From NCBI RefSeq assembly GCF_011455495.1, contig NZ_CP015029.1, forward strand, positions 434,001 to 498,000: a DNA stretch of 64,000 nucleotides, in the 5' to 3' direction. Within the stretch, counting starts at the first letter, position 1. Every line of letters starts with the position of its first letter. Shown in pieces: positions 36,390-46,600 of the stretch. Both the position numbers and the translations under genes were made by a program. The notes beneath the pieces were generated by a model. That model did no database searches. It was not told the origin of the DNA and worked only from the letters and a program-made list of their open reading frames with translations. This stretch comes from Frederiksenia canicola. Its GTDB lineage: Bacteria; Pseudomonadota; Gammaproteobacteria; Enterobacterales; Pasteurellaceae.

Positions 36390-36479
36390 GGTCTTTCCTT
36401 CCATTTAATTCGTTTTGGCAGCATTATAGCGAATTTGCAAAAAATCCGAAAAAAGTGACCGCTTGTCTCACAAAAAGTC

Positions 36480-36800
36480 TTTGCTGTTGCTTTTTAAAGC
36501 AGATCTTCTGTGGATAACTCTCCGAATGAGGTGTGATTATCTTCTGATTTATGCACAAATAACTTTTCATTTTTTATCCAATGTGGATAACTACCCTATT
36601 TATCCACAGCTTAGATCATCGCTAAAAACACGATCTTTACCCTTTTTATAATAGAGTAACTCGCTGAAAGATCGACGGTTTTAGGAGTTATCCGCAGATC
36701 TCGGCATACCTAATAACAACCATAATAAAAGATCTTTATATAAAGATCTTATTTATATCTAGGGATCGGATGATCACCGACAAGATCGCAAATAGCTTTT
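36480..36800. other. Probable chromosomal replication origin oriC
   Basis: Seen: DnaA boxes TGTGGATAA at 36509 and 36582, TTATGCACA at 36549, TTATCCACA at 36600 and a weaker TTATCCGCA at 36688. There are ten GATC sites between 36502 and 36787, and two GATCT-led AT-rich 13-mer-like blocks at 36731 and 36745. Known: in E. coli oriC lies beside mnmG with the unwinding 13-mers on the mnmG side and DnaA boxes farther off; the same order holds here. mioC, the usual other neighbour, is replaced by fucR. It fills most of the fucR-mnmG gap (36390-36869). Confidence 0.85.
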
Positions 36801-36869
36801 TTCAGACTCGGTTTTTTCAGGTAGAATATCGCCCTTTTAGCAGAATTTCATTAAGAACAAAAACAAACT

Positions 36870-38762
36870 ATGATTTATCGGGATATTTATGATGTGATTG
36901 TCGTGGGTGGCGGTCATGCGGGAACAGAAGCAGCCCTTGCACCTGCAAGAATGGGCTTAAAAACCTTATTATTGACGCATAATGTCGATACTTTGGGGCA
37001 AATGTCATGCAACCCAGCAATTGGCGGGATCGGTAAAGGGCATTTGGTGAAAGAGATCGATGCTATGGGCGGTGTAATGGCATTGGCAACCGACCAAGCC
37101 GGGATCCAATTCCGAACCTTAAACAGCAGTAAGGGCCCTGCAGTGCGGGCAACCCGTGCTCAAGCAGACCGTGTGCTTTATCGTCAAGCGGTCAGAATAG
37201 CGTTGGAAAACCAACCGAATTTAGATATTTTTCAGCAGGAAGTTGTTGATATTTTAGTCGAAAATAATCGTGCGGTGGGAGCTGTTACCAAAATGGGTTT
37301 AACCTTTAAAGCCCGTTCGGTGATCTTAACGGCAGGCACGTTCTTAGCGGGTAAGATCCACATCGGGTTGGATAACTACGCAGGTGGTCGTGCGGGTGAT
37401 CCTGCGGCAACACTGTTGGCAGATCGTTTACGTGATCTCAATTTACGGGTCGATCGCTTAAAAACAGGTACGCCACCGCGTTTAGATGCACGCACTATTG
37501 ATTTTTCGGTATTGGCTCAGCAACACGGAGATGAACACCTCCCTGTATTCTCATTTATGGGGACTGTCGATCTGCACCCACGTCAGATTCCGTGTTACAT
37601 CACCCACACGAACGAGCAAACCCACGATTTGATCCGTAACAGTTTGGATCGCAGCCCGATGTACACAGGTGTTATCGAAGGAATTGGCCCACGCTATTGT
37701 CCGTCGATTGAAGACAAAGTCATGCGTTTTAGTGATCGTAATAGTCATCAAATTTACCTTGAGCCAGAAGGTTTAACCAGTAATGAAGTCTATCCAAACG
37801 GAATTTCTACGAGTTTGCCGTTTGATGTGCAGATGGGTATTGTCCACTCAATGAAAGGCTTGGAAAATTGCCGTATCATCAAACCAGGCTATGCAATTGA
37901 GTATGATTATTTCGATCCACGTGATTTAAAACCAACCTTGGAAACCAAAGCGATTGATGGCTTGTTCTTTGCAGGGCAAATCAACGGTACCACAGGCTAT
38001 GAAGAAGCTGCGGCACAAGGTTTACTTGCGGGGATTAACGCAGGCTTACAAGTGCAAGGCAAAGAGGCGTGGTTCCCAACCCGTGATCAAGCTTATACCG
38101 GCGTATTGGTGGACGATCTCTGCACCCTTGGCACTAAAGAACCGTATCGTGTCTTTACTTCCCGTGCAGAGTACCGCTTGTTGTTGCGTGAAGATAATGC
38201 CGATATCCGCTTAACGCCAACGGCGCATCAACTCGGTTTGATAGATGAAGCACGCTGGGTGCGTTTCAATCAAAAAATGGAAAATATTGAAAAAGAACGT
38301 GAGCGTTTAAAACAGATTTGGGTGCATTTACAATCGCCAAATTTGAATGAAATCAATGGACTACTTAGCAGCCCGCTTGCTCGTGAGGCCAGCGGCGAAG
38401 ATTTAATCCGCCGCCCTGAAGTAACTTATGAAAAATTAACCCAAATCGAACCATTCGCCCCAGCGATCGAAGATAAGCAAGCGGCGGAGCAGGTGGAAAT
38501 TGCGATTAAATACCAAGGGTATATTGAACATCAATATCAAGAGATCGAACGTCACAAACGCCACGAAAACACCTTGATCCCAGCGGAATTTGATTATGAC
38601 AAAGTGGAAAGTCTCTCAAATGAAGTGCGGGCGAAATTGATGCAACATCGCCCAGTTTCGATCGGGCAAGCATCTCGTATTTCAGGCATCACCCCTGCCG
38701 CCATTTCAATCTTATTAGTGAGTTTGAAAAAGCAGGGCATGTTGAAACGGGGTGAGTTGTAA
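36870..38762 (+). CDS. mnmG: tRNA uridine-34 carboxymethylaminomethyl modification enzyme MnmG (GidA)
   Basis: FAD protein that with MnmE installs the cmnm5 group on the wobble uridine of several tRNAs. It has 630 residues, the family length. The N-terminal FAD fold is [43 protein letters not shown] (around 45-66) and [20 protein letters not shown] near 375 are signatures. Its place immediately after oriC is classic. In relatives rsmG follows directly; here a toxin-antitoxin pair intervenes. Confidence 0.97.
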   Translation: MIYRDIYDVIVVGGGHAGTEAALAPARMGLKTLLLTHNVDTLGQMSCNPAIGGIGKGHLVKEIDAMGGVMALATDQAGIQFRTLNSSKGPAVRATRAQADRVLYRQAVRIALENQPNLDIFQQEVVDILVENNRAVGAVTKMGLTFKARSVILTAGTFLAGKIHIGLDNYAGGRAGDPAATLLADRLRDLNLRVDRLKTGTPPRLDARTIDFSVLAQQHGDEHLPVFSFMGTVDLHPRQIPCYITHTNEQTHDLIRNSLDRSPMYTGVIEGIGPRYCPSIEDKVMRFSDRNSHQIYLEPEGLTSNEVYPNGISTSLPFDVQMGIVHSMKGLENCRIIKPGYAIEYDYFDPRDLKPTLETKAIDGLFFAGQINGTTGYEEAAAQGLLAGINAGLQVQGKEAWFPTRDQAYTGVLVDDLCTLGTKEPYRVFTSRAEYRLLLREDNADIRLTPTAHQLGLIDEARWVRFNQKMENIEKERERLKQIWVHLQSPNLNEINGLLSSPLAREASGEDLIRRPEVTYEKLTQIEPFAPAIEDKQAAEQVEIAIKYQGYIEHQYQEIERHKRHENTLIPAEFDYDKVESLSNEVRAKLMQHRPVSIGQASRISGITPAAISILLVSLKKQGMLKRGEL

Positions 38763-38881
38763 TTCACCAAGCCCACGAATTTTAGTCAAATTTTTAAAGA
38801 ATTTACTGCTTAACCAAAGTGAACCACTCAAAAACTGAGAAGTGCGAGTGGGATTTGCGAGACAAAATCAGTAGGTGTGAT

Positions 38882-39313
38882 ATGTCAGAACAGTTAGAAA
38901 TCACAGTATTGGAAAATGCCTTTCATTCGTTGTTGGAAACGATTGAAGAATTGGCAGATCTCAATTGGTTTAATCAGCAAAAGCCGATTATTCAAGACAC
39001 GCTAATTGCAGGGGCAATTCAGAAATTTGAGTTTGTGTATGAATTAAGCTTAAAAATGATGAAGCGTCAGTTAAAGCTACTAGCTATTTCCGATGAGCAA
39101 GTCGAAGCCGATAATTTCCGCGATATCCTGAGAGATGCTGCTAAGTATGGCTTAATTGAAAATGTCGATGTGTGGGTGGCATATCGTAAAATGCGGAATA
39201 TCACTTCCCATACTTACGATCAAAATAAAGCCTTGGAAGTGTACAACGGCATTTCGGATTTTCTTGAAAGCAGCGGTTTTTTACTTACCCAACTTCATAA
39301 ACGGAATGGCTAA
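38882..39313 (+). CDS. HepT-like HEPN-domain protein (toxin of a HepT/MntA pair)
   Basis: About 143 residues from the ATG at 38882, all helical in character, similar to H. influenzae HI0074, a nucleotidyltransferase substrate-binding protein. The motif RNITSHTY fits the HEPN active-site pattern RX4HXY, typical of HepT RNase toxins. The next gene encodes the matching MNT nucleotidyltransferase one base after this stop. Known MntA antitoxins inactivate HepT by adding AMP to the motif Tyr. A toxin role here is inferred from family. Confidence 0.8.
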   Translation: MSEQLEITVLENAFHSLLETIEELADLNWFNQQKPIIQDTLIAGAIQKFEFVYELSLKMMKRQLKLLAISDEQVEADNFRDILRDAAKYGLIENVDVWVAYRKMRNITSHTYDQNKALEVYNGISDFLESSGFLLTQLHKRNG

Positions 39314-39616
39314 ATGGTGCACGGGTTACAAATGGAGCCGAATGAATTGGCAATAGTGCAACATATTTTGCAACAAATGGTGCCAGATTTATCCGTATGG
39401 GCATATGGCTCAAGGGTAAAAGGCACGGCAAAAACCTATTCCGATTTAGATCTTGCTATTATCACCCAAACGCCGCTGACTTTCTTGCAGCTTGCTCAGC
39501 TAGAAGAAGCCTTTTCAAATTCAGAGTTAGCTTGGAAAGTCGATTTGCTTGATTGGGCAAGTGCCAATGAAGCCTTTAAAAACATTGTGCGAAAGCAGTA
39601 TATCGTTATTCAATAA
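39314..39616 (+). CDS. MNT-type minimal nucleotidyltransferase (MntA-like antitoxin)
   Basis: A 100-residue protein like H. influenzae HI0073. [20 protein letters not shown] carries the exact GS-X10-DXD catalytic motif of DNA polymerase beta-type minimal nucleotidyltransferases. Members of this pair type AMPylate the partner HEPN toxin. It begins directly after the upstream stop (TAA then ATG), so the two are translated together. It ends 17 bases before rsmG and may share its transcript. Confidence 0.82.
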   Translation: MVHGLQMEPNELAIVQHILQQMVPDLSVWAYGSRVKGTAKTYSDLDLAIITQTPLTFLQLAQLEEAFSNSELAWKVDLLDWASANEAFKNIVRKQYIVIQ

Positions 39617-39633
39617 AAATAGGACATTGCAAA

Positions 39634-40251
39634 ATGTTAGCCAAATTAGACCGCTTGTTAGGTCAAACCCACTTGAATTTATCCGCCGATCAGAAACAGC
39701 AACTTATTGATTTTGTTGTATTATTAGACAAATGGAACAAAGCATATAATCTCACATCCGTGCGGGATCCAAATGAAATGCTGATTAAGCATATTCTGGA
39801 CAGTCTTGTGGTGAGCCCCTATTTGCAAGGTCAGCAGTTTATTGATGTCGGAACGGGCCCCGGTTTGCCGGGCATCCCACTGGCGATTGCTAACCCAGAT
39901 AAACAATTTGTACTGCTCGACAGTCTTGGCAAGCGGATTACTTTTATCAAAAATGCGGTGCGTCAGCTCGGGCTGAAAAACGTGGTACCAGTGCAAAGTC
40001 GGGTAGAAGAGTTTCAAGATCAACAATTTGATGGTGTACTCAGCCGTGCCTTTGCTTCTTTGAAGGATATGACCGATTGGTGCTACCACTTGCCGAATAC
40101 AAGCGGTCAGTTTTATGCCTTAAAAGGACAATATCACGCCGATGAGTTGGCAGAAATCAGCCAGCCCATAGCACTGGTTGAGGTGATTAAATTAGACGTG
40201 CCAGAACTGGTGGGCGAACGCCATTTGGTGGTGTTGAAAAAAGCAGAGTAA
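39634..40251 (+). CDS. rsmG: 16S rRNA (guanine-527-N7) methyltransferase
   Basis: RsmG (GidB), 205 residues, methylates G527 of 16S rRNA; loss gives low-level streptomycin resistance in other bacteria. The SAM-binding motif [18 protein letters not shown] is near residue 70, with [12 protein letters not shown] after it and [11 protein letters not shown] near 136. The gene is normally next to mnmG; here it is displaced by hepT/mntA. A USS (40098-40109) lies inside the coding sequence. Confidence 0.95.
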   Translation: MLAKLDRLLGQTHLNLSADQKQQLIDFVVLLDKWNKAYNLTSVRDPNEMLIKHILDSLVVSPYLQGQQFIDVGTGPGLPGIPLAIANPDKQFVLLDSLGKRITFIKNAVRQLGLKNVVPVQSRVEEFQDQQFDGVLSRAFASLKDMTDWCYHLPNTSGQFYALKGQYHADELAEISQPIALVEVIKLDVPELVGERHLVVLKKAE

Positions 40252-40260
40252 GGATTAAGC

Positions 40261-41076
40261 GTGTTTTATCAAGAACTAGAAATGCAGAGCCATTTTATCC
40301 AAGTGCCTTATTATCAGCACGAACGTCGCATTCGAGTGCTGTTGCCGAAAAACTACCACAACGAACCTTGGGAACGCTATCCCGTGTTGTATATGCACGA
40401 CGGGCAAAATGTGTTTTACAGCAAAGAGTCGTACTCAGGGCATTCTTGGAAAATTATCCCAACCATCAAACAACATCAAGAATTTCCTAAGCTGATTATT
40501 GTCGGCATTGATAACGCAGGTGAAAAGCGACTTGATGAGTACGGTCCTTGGAAAACCGATACCGGCATGGGAGCCGTGGCTCACGCAGGTGGAAAGGGGA
40601 TGGATTATGCAAAATGGGTGGTCGAAAAAGTGAAACCTTTTATCGACAGTCACTATCGCACCAAAGCCGACCGCCAACATACCTTGCTTGCGGGCAGCTC
40701 AATGGGCGGCATCATCACTGCCTATATGGGAGCTGCGTTTCCGCAAGTGTTCGGGCATTTGGGCGTGTTTTCCCTCGCATCGTGGTTTAGTGAACCCGCT
40801 TTTATGCATTTTATTCACCACGCTGGCCTAGACCGATCGAGCAAAGTGTTTATCCAAGTTGGCACCAATGAAGGTGACGAAGTGGATGCTCACTTCATTT
40901 CCAATATGAACCAAGCCTACATCGACTGCACTTTACACTACTACCAAGCCTTACTACGAACGGGGCATCCGCTCGATAACATTCGCCTAAAAATTATGGC
41001 AAACGAAATCCACCACGAAATGCACTGGGCGGAACATTTTGTTGAGTTCTTACAGTTTTCATTGATGAATAAGTAA
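40261..41076 (+). CDS. Cytosolic esterase-fold hydrolase
   Basis: A 271-residue protein of the Esterase (PF00756-type) alpha/beta hydrolase family without a signal peptide. PVLYMHDGQNVF is the oxyanion-loop region, LLAGSSMGGIITAYMG the nucleophile elbow (Ser near 145); a late His is in EIHHEMHWAEHF. The start is GTG with AAGGA upstream, 9 bases after rsmG, so it may be cotranscribed with rsmG. The closest named relatives are carbohydrate and siderophore esterases, but the substrate is unknown. It is convergent to a second hydrolase of the same fold. Confidence 0.78.
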   Translation: MFYQELEMQSHFIQVPYYQHERRIRVLLPKNYHNEPWERYPVLYMHDGQNVFYSKESYSGHSWKIIPTIKQHQEFPKLIIVGIDNAGEKRLDEYGPWKTDTGMGAVAHAGGKGMDYAKWVVEKVKPFIDSHYRTKADRQHTLLAGSSMGGIITAYMGAAFPQVFGHLGVFSLASWFSEPAFMHFIHHAGLDRSSKVFIQVGTNEGDEVDAHFISNMNQAYIDCTLHYYQALLRTGHPLDNIRLKIMANEIHHEMHWAEHFVEFLQFSLMNK

Positions 41077-41077
41077 T

Positions 41078-41149
41078 ACAAGCGGTCACTTTTCGTGAGA
41101 AATTTGCAAATTTTTCATCGGATCTAACCGCTTGCAGCACAAGCGGTTA
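41078..41149. terminator. USS-built bidirectional terminator between two hydrolase genes
   Basis: Three uptake-like sequences lie in 72 bases: ACAAGCGGTCA at 41078, TAACCGCTT at 41125-41133 and AAGCGGTTA at 41141-41149. The last two are perfectly complementary with a 7-base loop. The block separates convergent genes. Confidence 0.55.
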
Positions 41150-41175
41150 CTTTCTCATCATTTTTTGCAAAGGGA

Positions 41176-41928
41176 TTAAATAATCCCTTGCTCTTCCAAT
41201 TTGCTCAGGAAGAATGGCATTTGCACTCGCCACCAAGGCCAGTCGTGATCGACATCGTGTCCCCAGAAGTCGAACCAACCTTCAATGCCTTTGCCAGCAA
41301 AGGCTTCTTGTAAGCGTTTGGTATCGGCGATGTGTTGTTCTTCCCATGCACCTTGTCCAACTGCCACGATGTAGTGATTTTGGCGGTAGCGATCTAAGAA
41401 CCAGCTGTCGTGTTGATTCCAGAGATAATCAATCGGTGAATTGAAGTAAACAGCATGATCGCCGTGGAAATCGTTGGTGAAGAAACGAGCGTCATACACA
41501 CCACTTAATGCGATGGCGACATCGAATAAATCAGGGTGGCGTAGGGCGAAGTTGATCGTGTGATAACCTCCCATACTGCAACCTGTTGCGATCATCGCGC
41601 CATCCCAGTTGGATTCATGACGGATCAACGGGACTAATTCATTGATGATATAACGGTCGTAAGCGTTGTGGGCTTGTGCCATATCGTGTGGAGATTTCCA
41701 CTCGGCAAGCCATGATTCGCTATCGAAAGAATCAGGCGTGTAGAATTTGATTAAGCCTCGCTCAATAAATGAACGGCAAGCATCGATCATCCCAAAATTA
41801 CCATATTCGTTTTGGTTGCCGCCTGATGAGGGGAACACAATGACGGGTTTGCCTGCGTGTCCATAGACGTTGAAATGCATTTCACGCCCTAATTCGCCAC
41901 TCCAGTGGCTACGTTTTTCAAAGTGCAT
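41176..41928 (-). CDS. Esterase-fold hydrolase, partner of the ATP-grasp gene
   Basis: A 250-residue cytosolic alpha/beta hydrolase of the Esterase family. Marks are VIVFPSSGGNQNEYGNFG near residue 30, nucleophile ATGCSMGGYHTINFALR near 116 and late His in FWGHDVDHDWPWWR. It lies 70 bases after the ATP-grasp gene on the same strand, so the two probably form an operon. A similar hydrolase sits tail-to-tail with it. The substrate is unknown; an ester or thioester product of the ATP-grasp enzyme is one possibility (inference). Confidence 0.78.
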   Translation of the reverse strand: MHFEKRSHWSGELGREMHFNVYGHAGKPVIVFPSSGGNQNEYGNFGMIDACRSFIERGLIKFYTPDSFDSESWLAEWKSPHDMAQAHNAYDRYIINELVPLIRHESNWDGAMIATGCSMGGYHTINFALRHPDLFDVAIALSGVYDARFFTNDFHGDHAVYFNSPIDYLWNQHDSWFLDRYRQNHYIVAVGQGAWEEQHIADTKRLQEAFAGKGIEGWFDFWGHDVDHDWPWWRVQMPFFLSKLEEQGII

Positions 41929-41998
41929 AATTTTCCTTTCTGTATTTTAACGATCAGACGGTTTTTTGCCCGCCCGTTGCGATTTGTTTTACTCAATA

Positions 41999-43180
41999 TT
42001 AAGAATGAGTTGCCTGAGCAAAATGGGCGATTTCGTGCATTTCGTTGATGTCTGCAGTGCGAGCCAAAATACCTTGTTCACCCATGATTTTAGCGAACAC
42101 GCCAGGCACGCTTTGAACACTGATGATATTGCCTGCGTATTTGCGGCACACCTCGTCAATGGAGTTCACATAATTTTTATTGGCTTTGCGTGAGATATAA
42201 ACCACATTCCACGGGTGTTGAATTTCCACATAGAATTTATTTTCACGCACGATGTTGGCATATTCGCGGAACACATCGAAATCGTTGGCGTAGTTCCACA
42301 TATCAATGGTTAAGCCACCTGGTGGACGGCAATTGATTTCTAAAGGCATAATTTCGCCAGTGCCTTTTACGCGGAAAAATTCAAAGTGGAAGAAACGTTC
42401 ACGCACCCCAAAGGCTTCCACACATTTTTTACCGAGTTTGATTAAATCTTGCGGGATTTCACGCGGAACGTAGAAATAAATATCACGATCTTCGGACACA
42501 ATGTCGATCACCACTTCTGAATATTCCAAGCCAGAGTAGAACACAATGTTGCCATTGTGGTCGGTTAAGCCATCGAAGGTCACGATATCGCCATCAATGA
42601 ACTCTTCCATAATGTATTCCACTTGTGGATTTTTATAACCGAAGAAAGCGTCGAGTTCTTCTGCCGATTTGATTTTGTAAGTATCGCTTGCACCTACGCC
42701 TGAATTTGGTTTGATAATGACAGGGAAGTTGAGCTGCTTCGCCAGTTTACGAGCATCTTCATCATCTTTAAACACACGCCCTTGAGCTACTTTTAACCCT
42801 GCTTTACGGAAGATTTCTTTCATTGCTGATTTCGTTTTGATCGACTTCATATCTTCCGTTTTATAGCCGAACACGTTGAAATCGGTACGCAATTTAGCAT
42901 CAAGCTCAAGCCAGTATTCATTGTGCGACTCAATACGGTCAATACGTCCGTATTTATGTGCGAAATAGCCCACAGCACGATACACTTGCTCATAGTCTTC
43001 CATATTATTCACACGATAATATTCGGTGAGCGAGTTGCGCAGCCCTTCGCTTAATTGCTCGTAAGGGGTGTCAGCAATACCTAAGGTGTTAAAGCCCTGT
43101 TCCCGTAATCGTTCCGCAAAAGGTTGGAAGTTTGCTGGAAAGTGCGGGGAAATCATCACAAAGTTACGTGGTGTATGCAT
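41999..43180 (-). CDS. ATP-grasp carboxylate ligase of unknown substrate
   Basis: A 393-residue protein with an N-terminal preATP-grasp region and an ATP-grasp core: FPVIIKPNSGVGASDTYKI (glycine-rich ATP loop, about 152-170), VEYIMEEFIDGDIVTFDG, and EINCRPPGGLTIDM (metal-binding Glu/Asn, near 300). Such enzymes form an acyl phosphate and join a carboxylate to an amine or thiol. The rest matches no pathway enzyme I recognise. It is upstream of a hydrolase gene on the same strand and divergent from the giant adhesin. Confidence 0.8.
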   Translation of the reverse strand: MHTPRNFVMISPHFPANFQPFAERLREQGFNTLGIADTPYEQLSEGLRNSLTEYYRVNNMEDYEQVYRAVGYFAHKYGRIDRIESHNEYWLELDAKLRTDFNVFGYKTEDMKSIKTKSAMKEIFRKAGLKVAQGRVFKDDEDARKLAKQLNFPVIIKPNSGVGASDTYKIKSAEELDAFFGYKNPQVEYIMEEFIDGDIVTFDGLTDHNGNIVFYSGLEYSEVVIDIVSEDRDIYFYVPREIPQDLIKLGKKCVEAFGVRERFFHFEFFRVKGTGEIMPLEINCRPPGGLTIDMWNYANDFDVFREYANIVRENKFYVEIQHPWNVVYISRKANKNYVNSIDEVCRKYAGNIISVQSVPGVFAKIMGEQGILARTADINEMHEIAHFAQATHS

Positions 43181-43624
43181 AGTGTTTCCTTATTTTTAAA
43201 CAAAATTTGTCAAGATTTTAATCGAATTTACGCAATAAGCAAATGGAGTGGATCGTTAATGTTATTTTTAGCCATTTTTTATATTGTAGAATGCTACTTC
43301 TGTGCGAATGATTTCGTTTAATGTTTTAGGGAATATCGCATTTATTTCTATTGGATTATTTTTTTATTTTAAGTCTTATAAATGACAATATTTTCCAACA
43401 AAAAACTAAATAATACAGGAATAGAGTTATGTGTTATTTCTTTTTAAAATCATGAGGTTAAAGGTAAGCAAACAAAGGTTTTCATTGTTTACGAAATTTT
43501 TACACTGGTTAAAAAGTATAAGTTACTTGTTTTTGTATTAATTGTTGTTAATATGCATGAGATTTTACGTCCATTTCTGTTTTCATGGGCATGAAACATC
43601 CCTAAATTTTAAGAGGAACTTCTA
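43181..43624. other. AT-rich intergenic region upstream of the adhesin
   Basis: This 444-base gap between divergent genes holds no convincing gene. It is very AT-rich with homopolymer runs and has no USS core. It must contain the promoters of both the ATP-grasp gene and the adhesin. A good ribosome site (AAGAGGAACTTCT) precedes the adhesin ATG. Confidence 0.5.
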
Positions 43625-46600
43625 ATGAACAAAATTTTTAAAGTGATTTGGCATCACGCAACGCAAAGCTGGGTAGTAACGTCAGAACTCAGCAAAGCTC
43701 ACGGTAAAACGGCCTCAACAGCCACAGCAGGTGAATCTAACTTACAAATCAACGGTATCTATAAAGCAGGCTTTGTTTATACCGCAATTGCATCGGCTAT
43801 TTTAATGGTGAGTGGTCAAGTGTTTGCCACTGATCTAGTAACAGGTACTACAGCTAGCTCAGGAGACGATAACTATTGTTCTTATAATAGTGAGAGTGAA
43901 AGTGTCATTTGTGGTGATGCAAGTACAAGTACTGTTAAAACGTATGAGACTAAAAAAGCGAAATCAATAGTAATTGGCAAAGGCACTACAAATAACGGCG
44001 AGAGCAATGTGGCAATGGGGCTATCTGCAACCACTGAAGGTACTGCATCTGTTGCTATTGGTAATGCTGCTAAAGCAACATTCGATCAATCGGTCTCTAT
44101 TGGACAGAATGCAGAGGCAAGTGGTCGTTGGGATGTGTCTATTGGTCGTTTTGCTGGTATGGGAGCAACTGCTCCAGCTCCAACAAAAGAAGGAGCAAAA
44201 CCTAAAGAAGCTGAAGGACGTAACATTGCCATTGGTGATGCGGCACTTAAAAATGGTTTAGATGTTAATAATAATATCGCAATGGGTACGAGTGCAGGTG
44301 AAGGTGTTAAAGGTGCTCGCAATGTAATGTTGGGTACTTATGTTAACTCTGCCGAGGCAATTTCAAGAGCTAAGTCTAATAAATCAACGGATACAGAAAT
44401 TAATGCTAAAACAAGAACAGTAGGTACTCAAACTATTACTTATGTTGAAGTTGAAAATGCCGTCGCCATTGGTCACCGTGCTTTGGCTACTAAAATTGGA
44501 GCAACAGCAGTTGGTCAACAAGCCCAAGGCTTTGGGACAACATCGACGGCGGTGGGTAATTCTTCCCGTGCTTTAGGAGATAATTCCGTTGCGATGGGTA
44601 ATACAGCTAATGCTGGTGCTGGGGGAGCGATTGCTATTGGTTTACATGCTAACTATCAACCTTCTGTTGCAGCATCTGCTGATGGATCAACTCCAAAAAT
44701 CGATTCAGCATATAAGACAACTGGAGCAAACTCAGTTGCAATTGGTGTACGTACTAATGCTACGTCAAATCATTCAATTGCAATGGGTACTGAGTCTAAA
44801 GCATTAGCTCAGGGTGCTGTGGCAGTCGGTTCTGAAAGTAAAACAGAAGGGGTTAATGCAACCGCGATAGGTCAAGTAGCTCATGCAAAAGGTCAAAACT
44901 CGTTTGCTGGTGGTAATGACTCACATGCAATTGGTCTATCTTCAGTAGCACTTGGTGATGGTGCTGGTAAAGGTGCTATGACTACAGAAGAGTATAAAGC
45001 GGGTAATTATGCTAAAGCTGCATCTGGAAATAGCTCAACAGCAGTTGGCGCATATTCAAAGTCTAAAGGAGAGGGCGGCACCGCTGTTGGTGTATCTGCA
45101 GATGCACAAGATTATCGTACAGTTGCAGTTGGTGCATTCAGTACAGCAGTATCTAAAAGCTCAGTCGCTATAGGTGATGCAGCTTATGCACAAGTAGAAG
45201 ATTCAATTGCTATTGGCCGTAATGTGAGAACAGAGTATCTACCAGCTGATCTAGCTTTAAATAATGAGGGTAGAGGCGATCGTGAAGGGATGATTGCAAT
45301 AGGTTCCGAAAAAACCAAAGCATCTGGTAAAGCAGCAATTTCAATTGGTCGTAATGCTCAAGGTATTGGTCGTGGTACTGTTGCATTAGGTGATGCTTCT
45401 AAAGCACTAGAGGGGCAAGGGGTTGCCGTTGGTGCTCAAGCTAATGTTGCAAGCGGTGCTGCAGGTGGTATTGCAATTGGTTCTTTAGCTAAGTCAGAAA
45501 AACATGTTGCAATTGCAATCGGTTCTGAGTCTATCGCTAAGGTAAGCCATGGTGTAGCACTAGGTGCTAAGAGTGTTGCAGATGTTGCTGCGAACCAAGT
45601 TGGTAGCGATCCTTTATCTGCAGCCACAGATAAAAATAATACTACTTGGACCTCTACTCATGCTGCAGTGTCAGTTGGTAATGGTACAACCGTAACCCGT
45701 CAAATTACTTCTGTTGCAGCTGGTACACAAGATACGGATGCGGTGAATGTGGCTCAATTAAAAGCAGCAGGCTTTGTATTAAATACGGCAGCTGATGGTG
45801 GCAATGCAAATAACTCAACTCCAGCTGGAGCAACGGGTGCAGCTGATAATAAAATCGCCAATGGTGAATCTCTTACTTTAAAAGCGGGTAAAGGCATTAC
45901 TTTGGCTCAAAATGGAGCTGAAGTTAAGATTAGCACAGACTTATCTGCTGAAGACAAAATACATTATTATAGTGTGAATACCACAGACACAGGGGATGAG
46001 ACTAACTTTAATAATGATGGAGCTAAAGCGATAGATTCTGTTGCTGCGGGTGTGCGTGTTAAAACAACACAAAAAAACTCCGTTGCTATCGGTAGTGATG
46101 TTCTTGCAGATGGTGCAGAATCATTAGCTTTAGGTAATAAAGTGAAAGCTATCGGCTTAGGTGCAACCTCTATTGGTAATAACAGCAAGGCAGAGGCAGA
46201 AGGTGCTCAGGCATTTGGTCAAAGCTCAACAGCAACAGGTGTAAATTCTGCTGCGATTGGTCGTTTAGCAACGGCAAGTGGTAATCGTGCTTCTGCATTT
46301 GGTGTGGGTAATACCGCTTCTGGAGAATCATCATTTGCTGGCGGCGATAAGAGTAAAGCATCTGGTACAGCGACTATCGCTATTGGTTTAAATGCAAGAG
46401 CCTCAGAAACTAATACAGTTTCTATTGGTCGCCTATCTGGTTCAGAAGGTGTTGATTTGGCTAATAAAGGTACTAATGCCGATATCACTAGCCGAACAAA
46501 TGCAGGTAAAACAAGTGCTAATGGTTTATTAAGTGGTACGAATGTTGGTAATGAAGCAGGACACGGTACTATCAATAACCAATATGGTGTAAATATCGGT

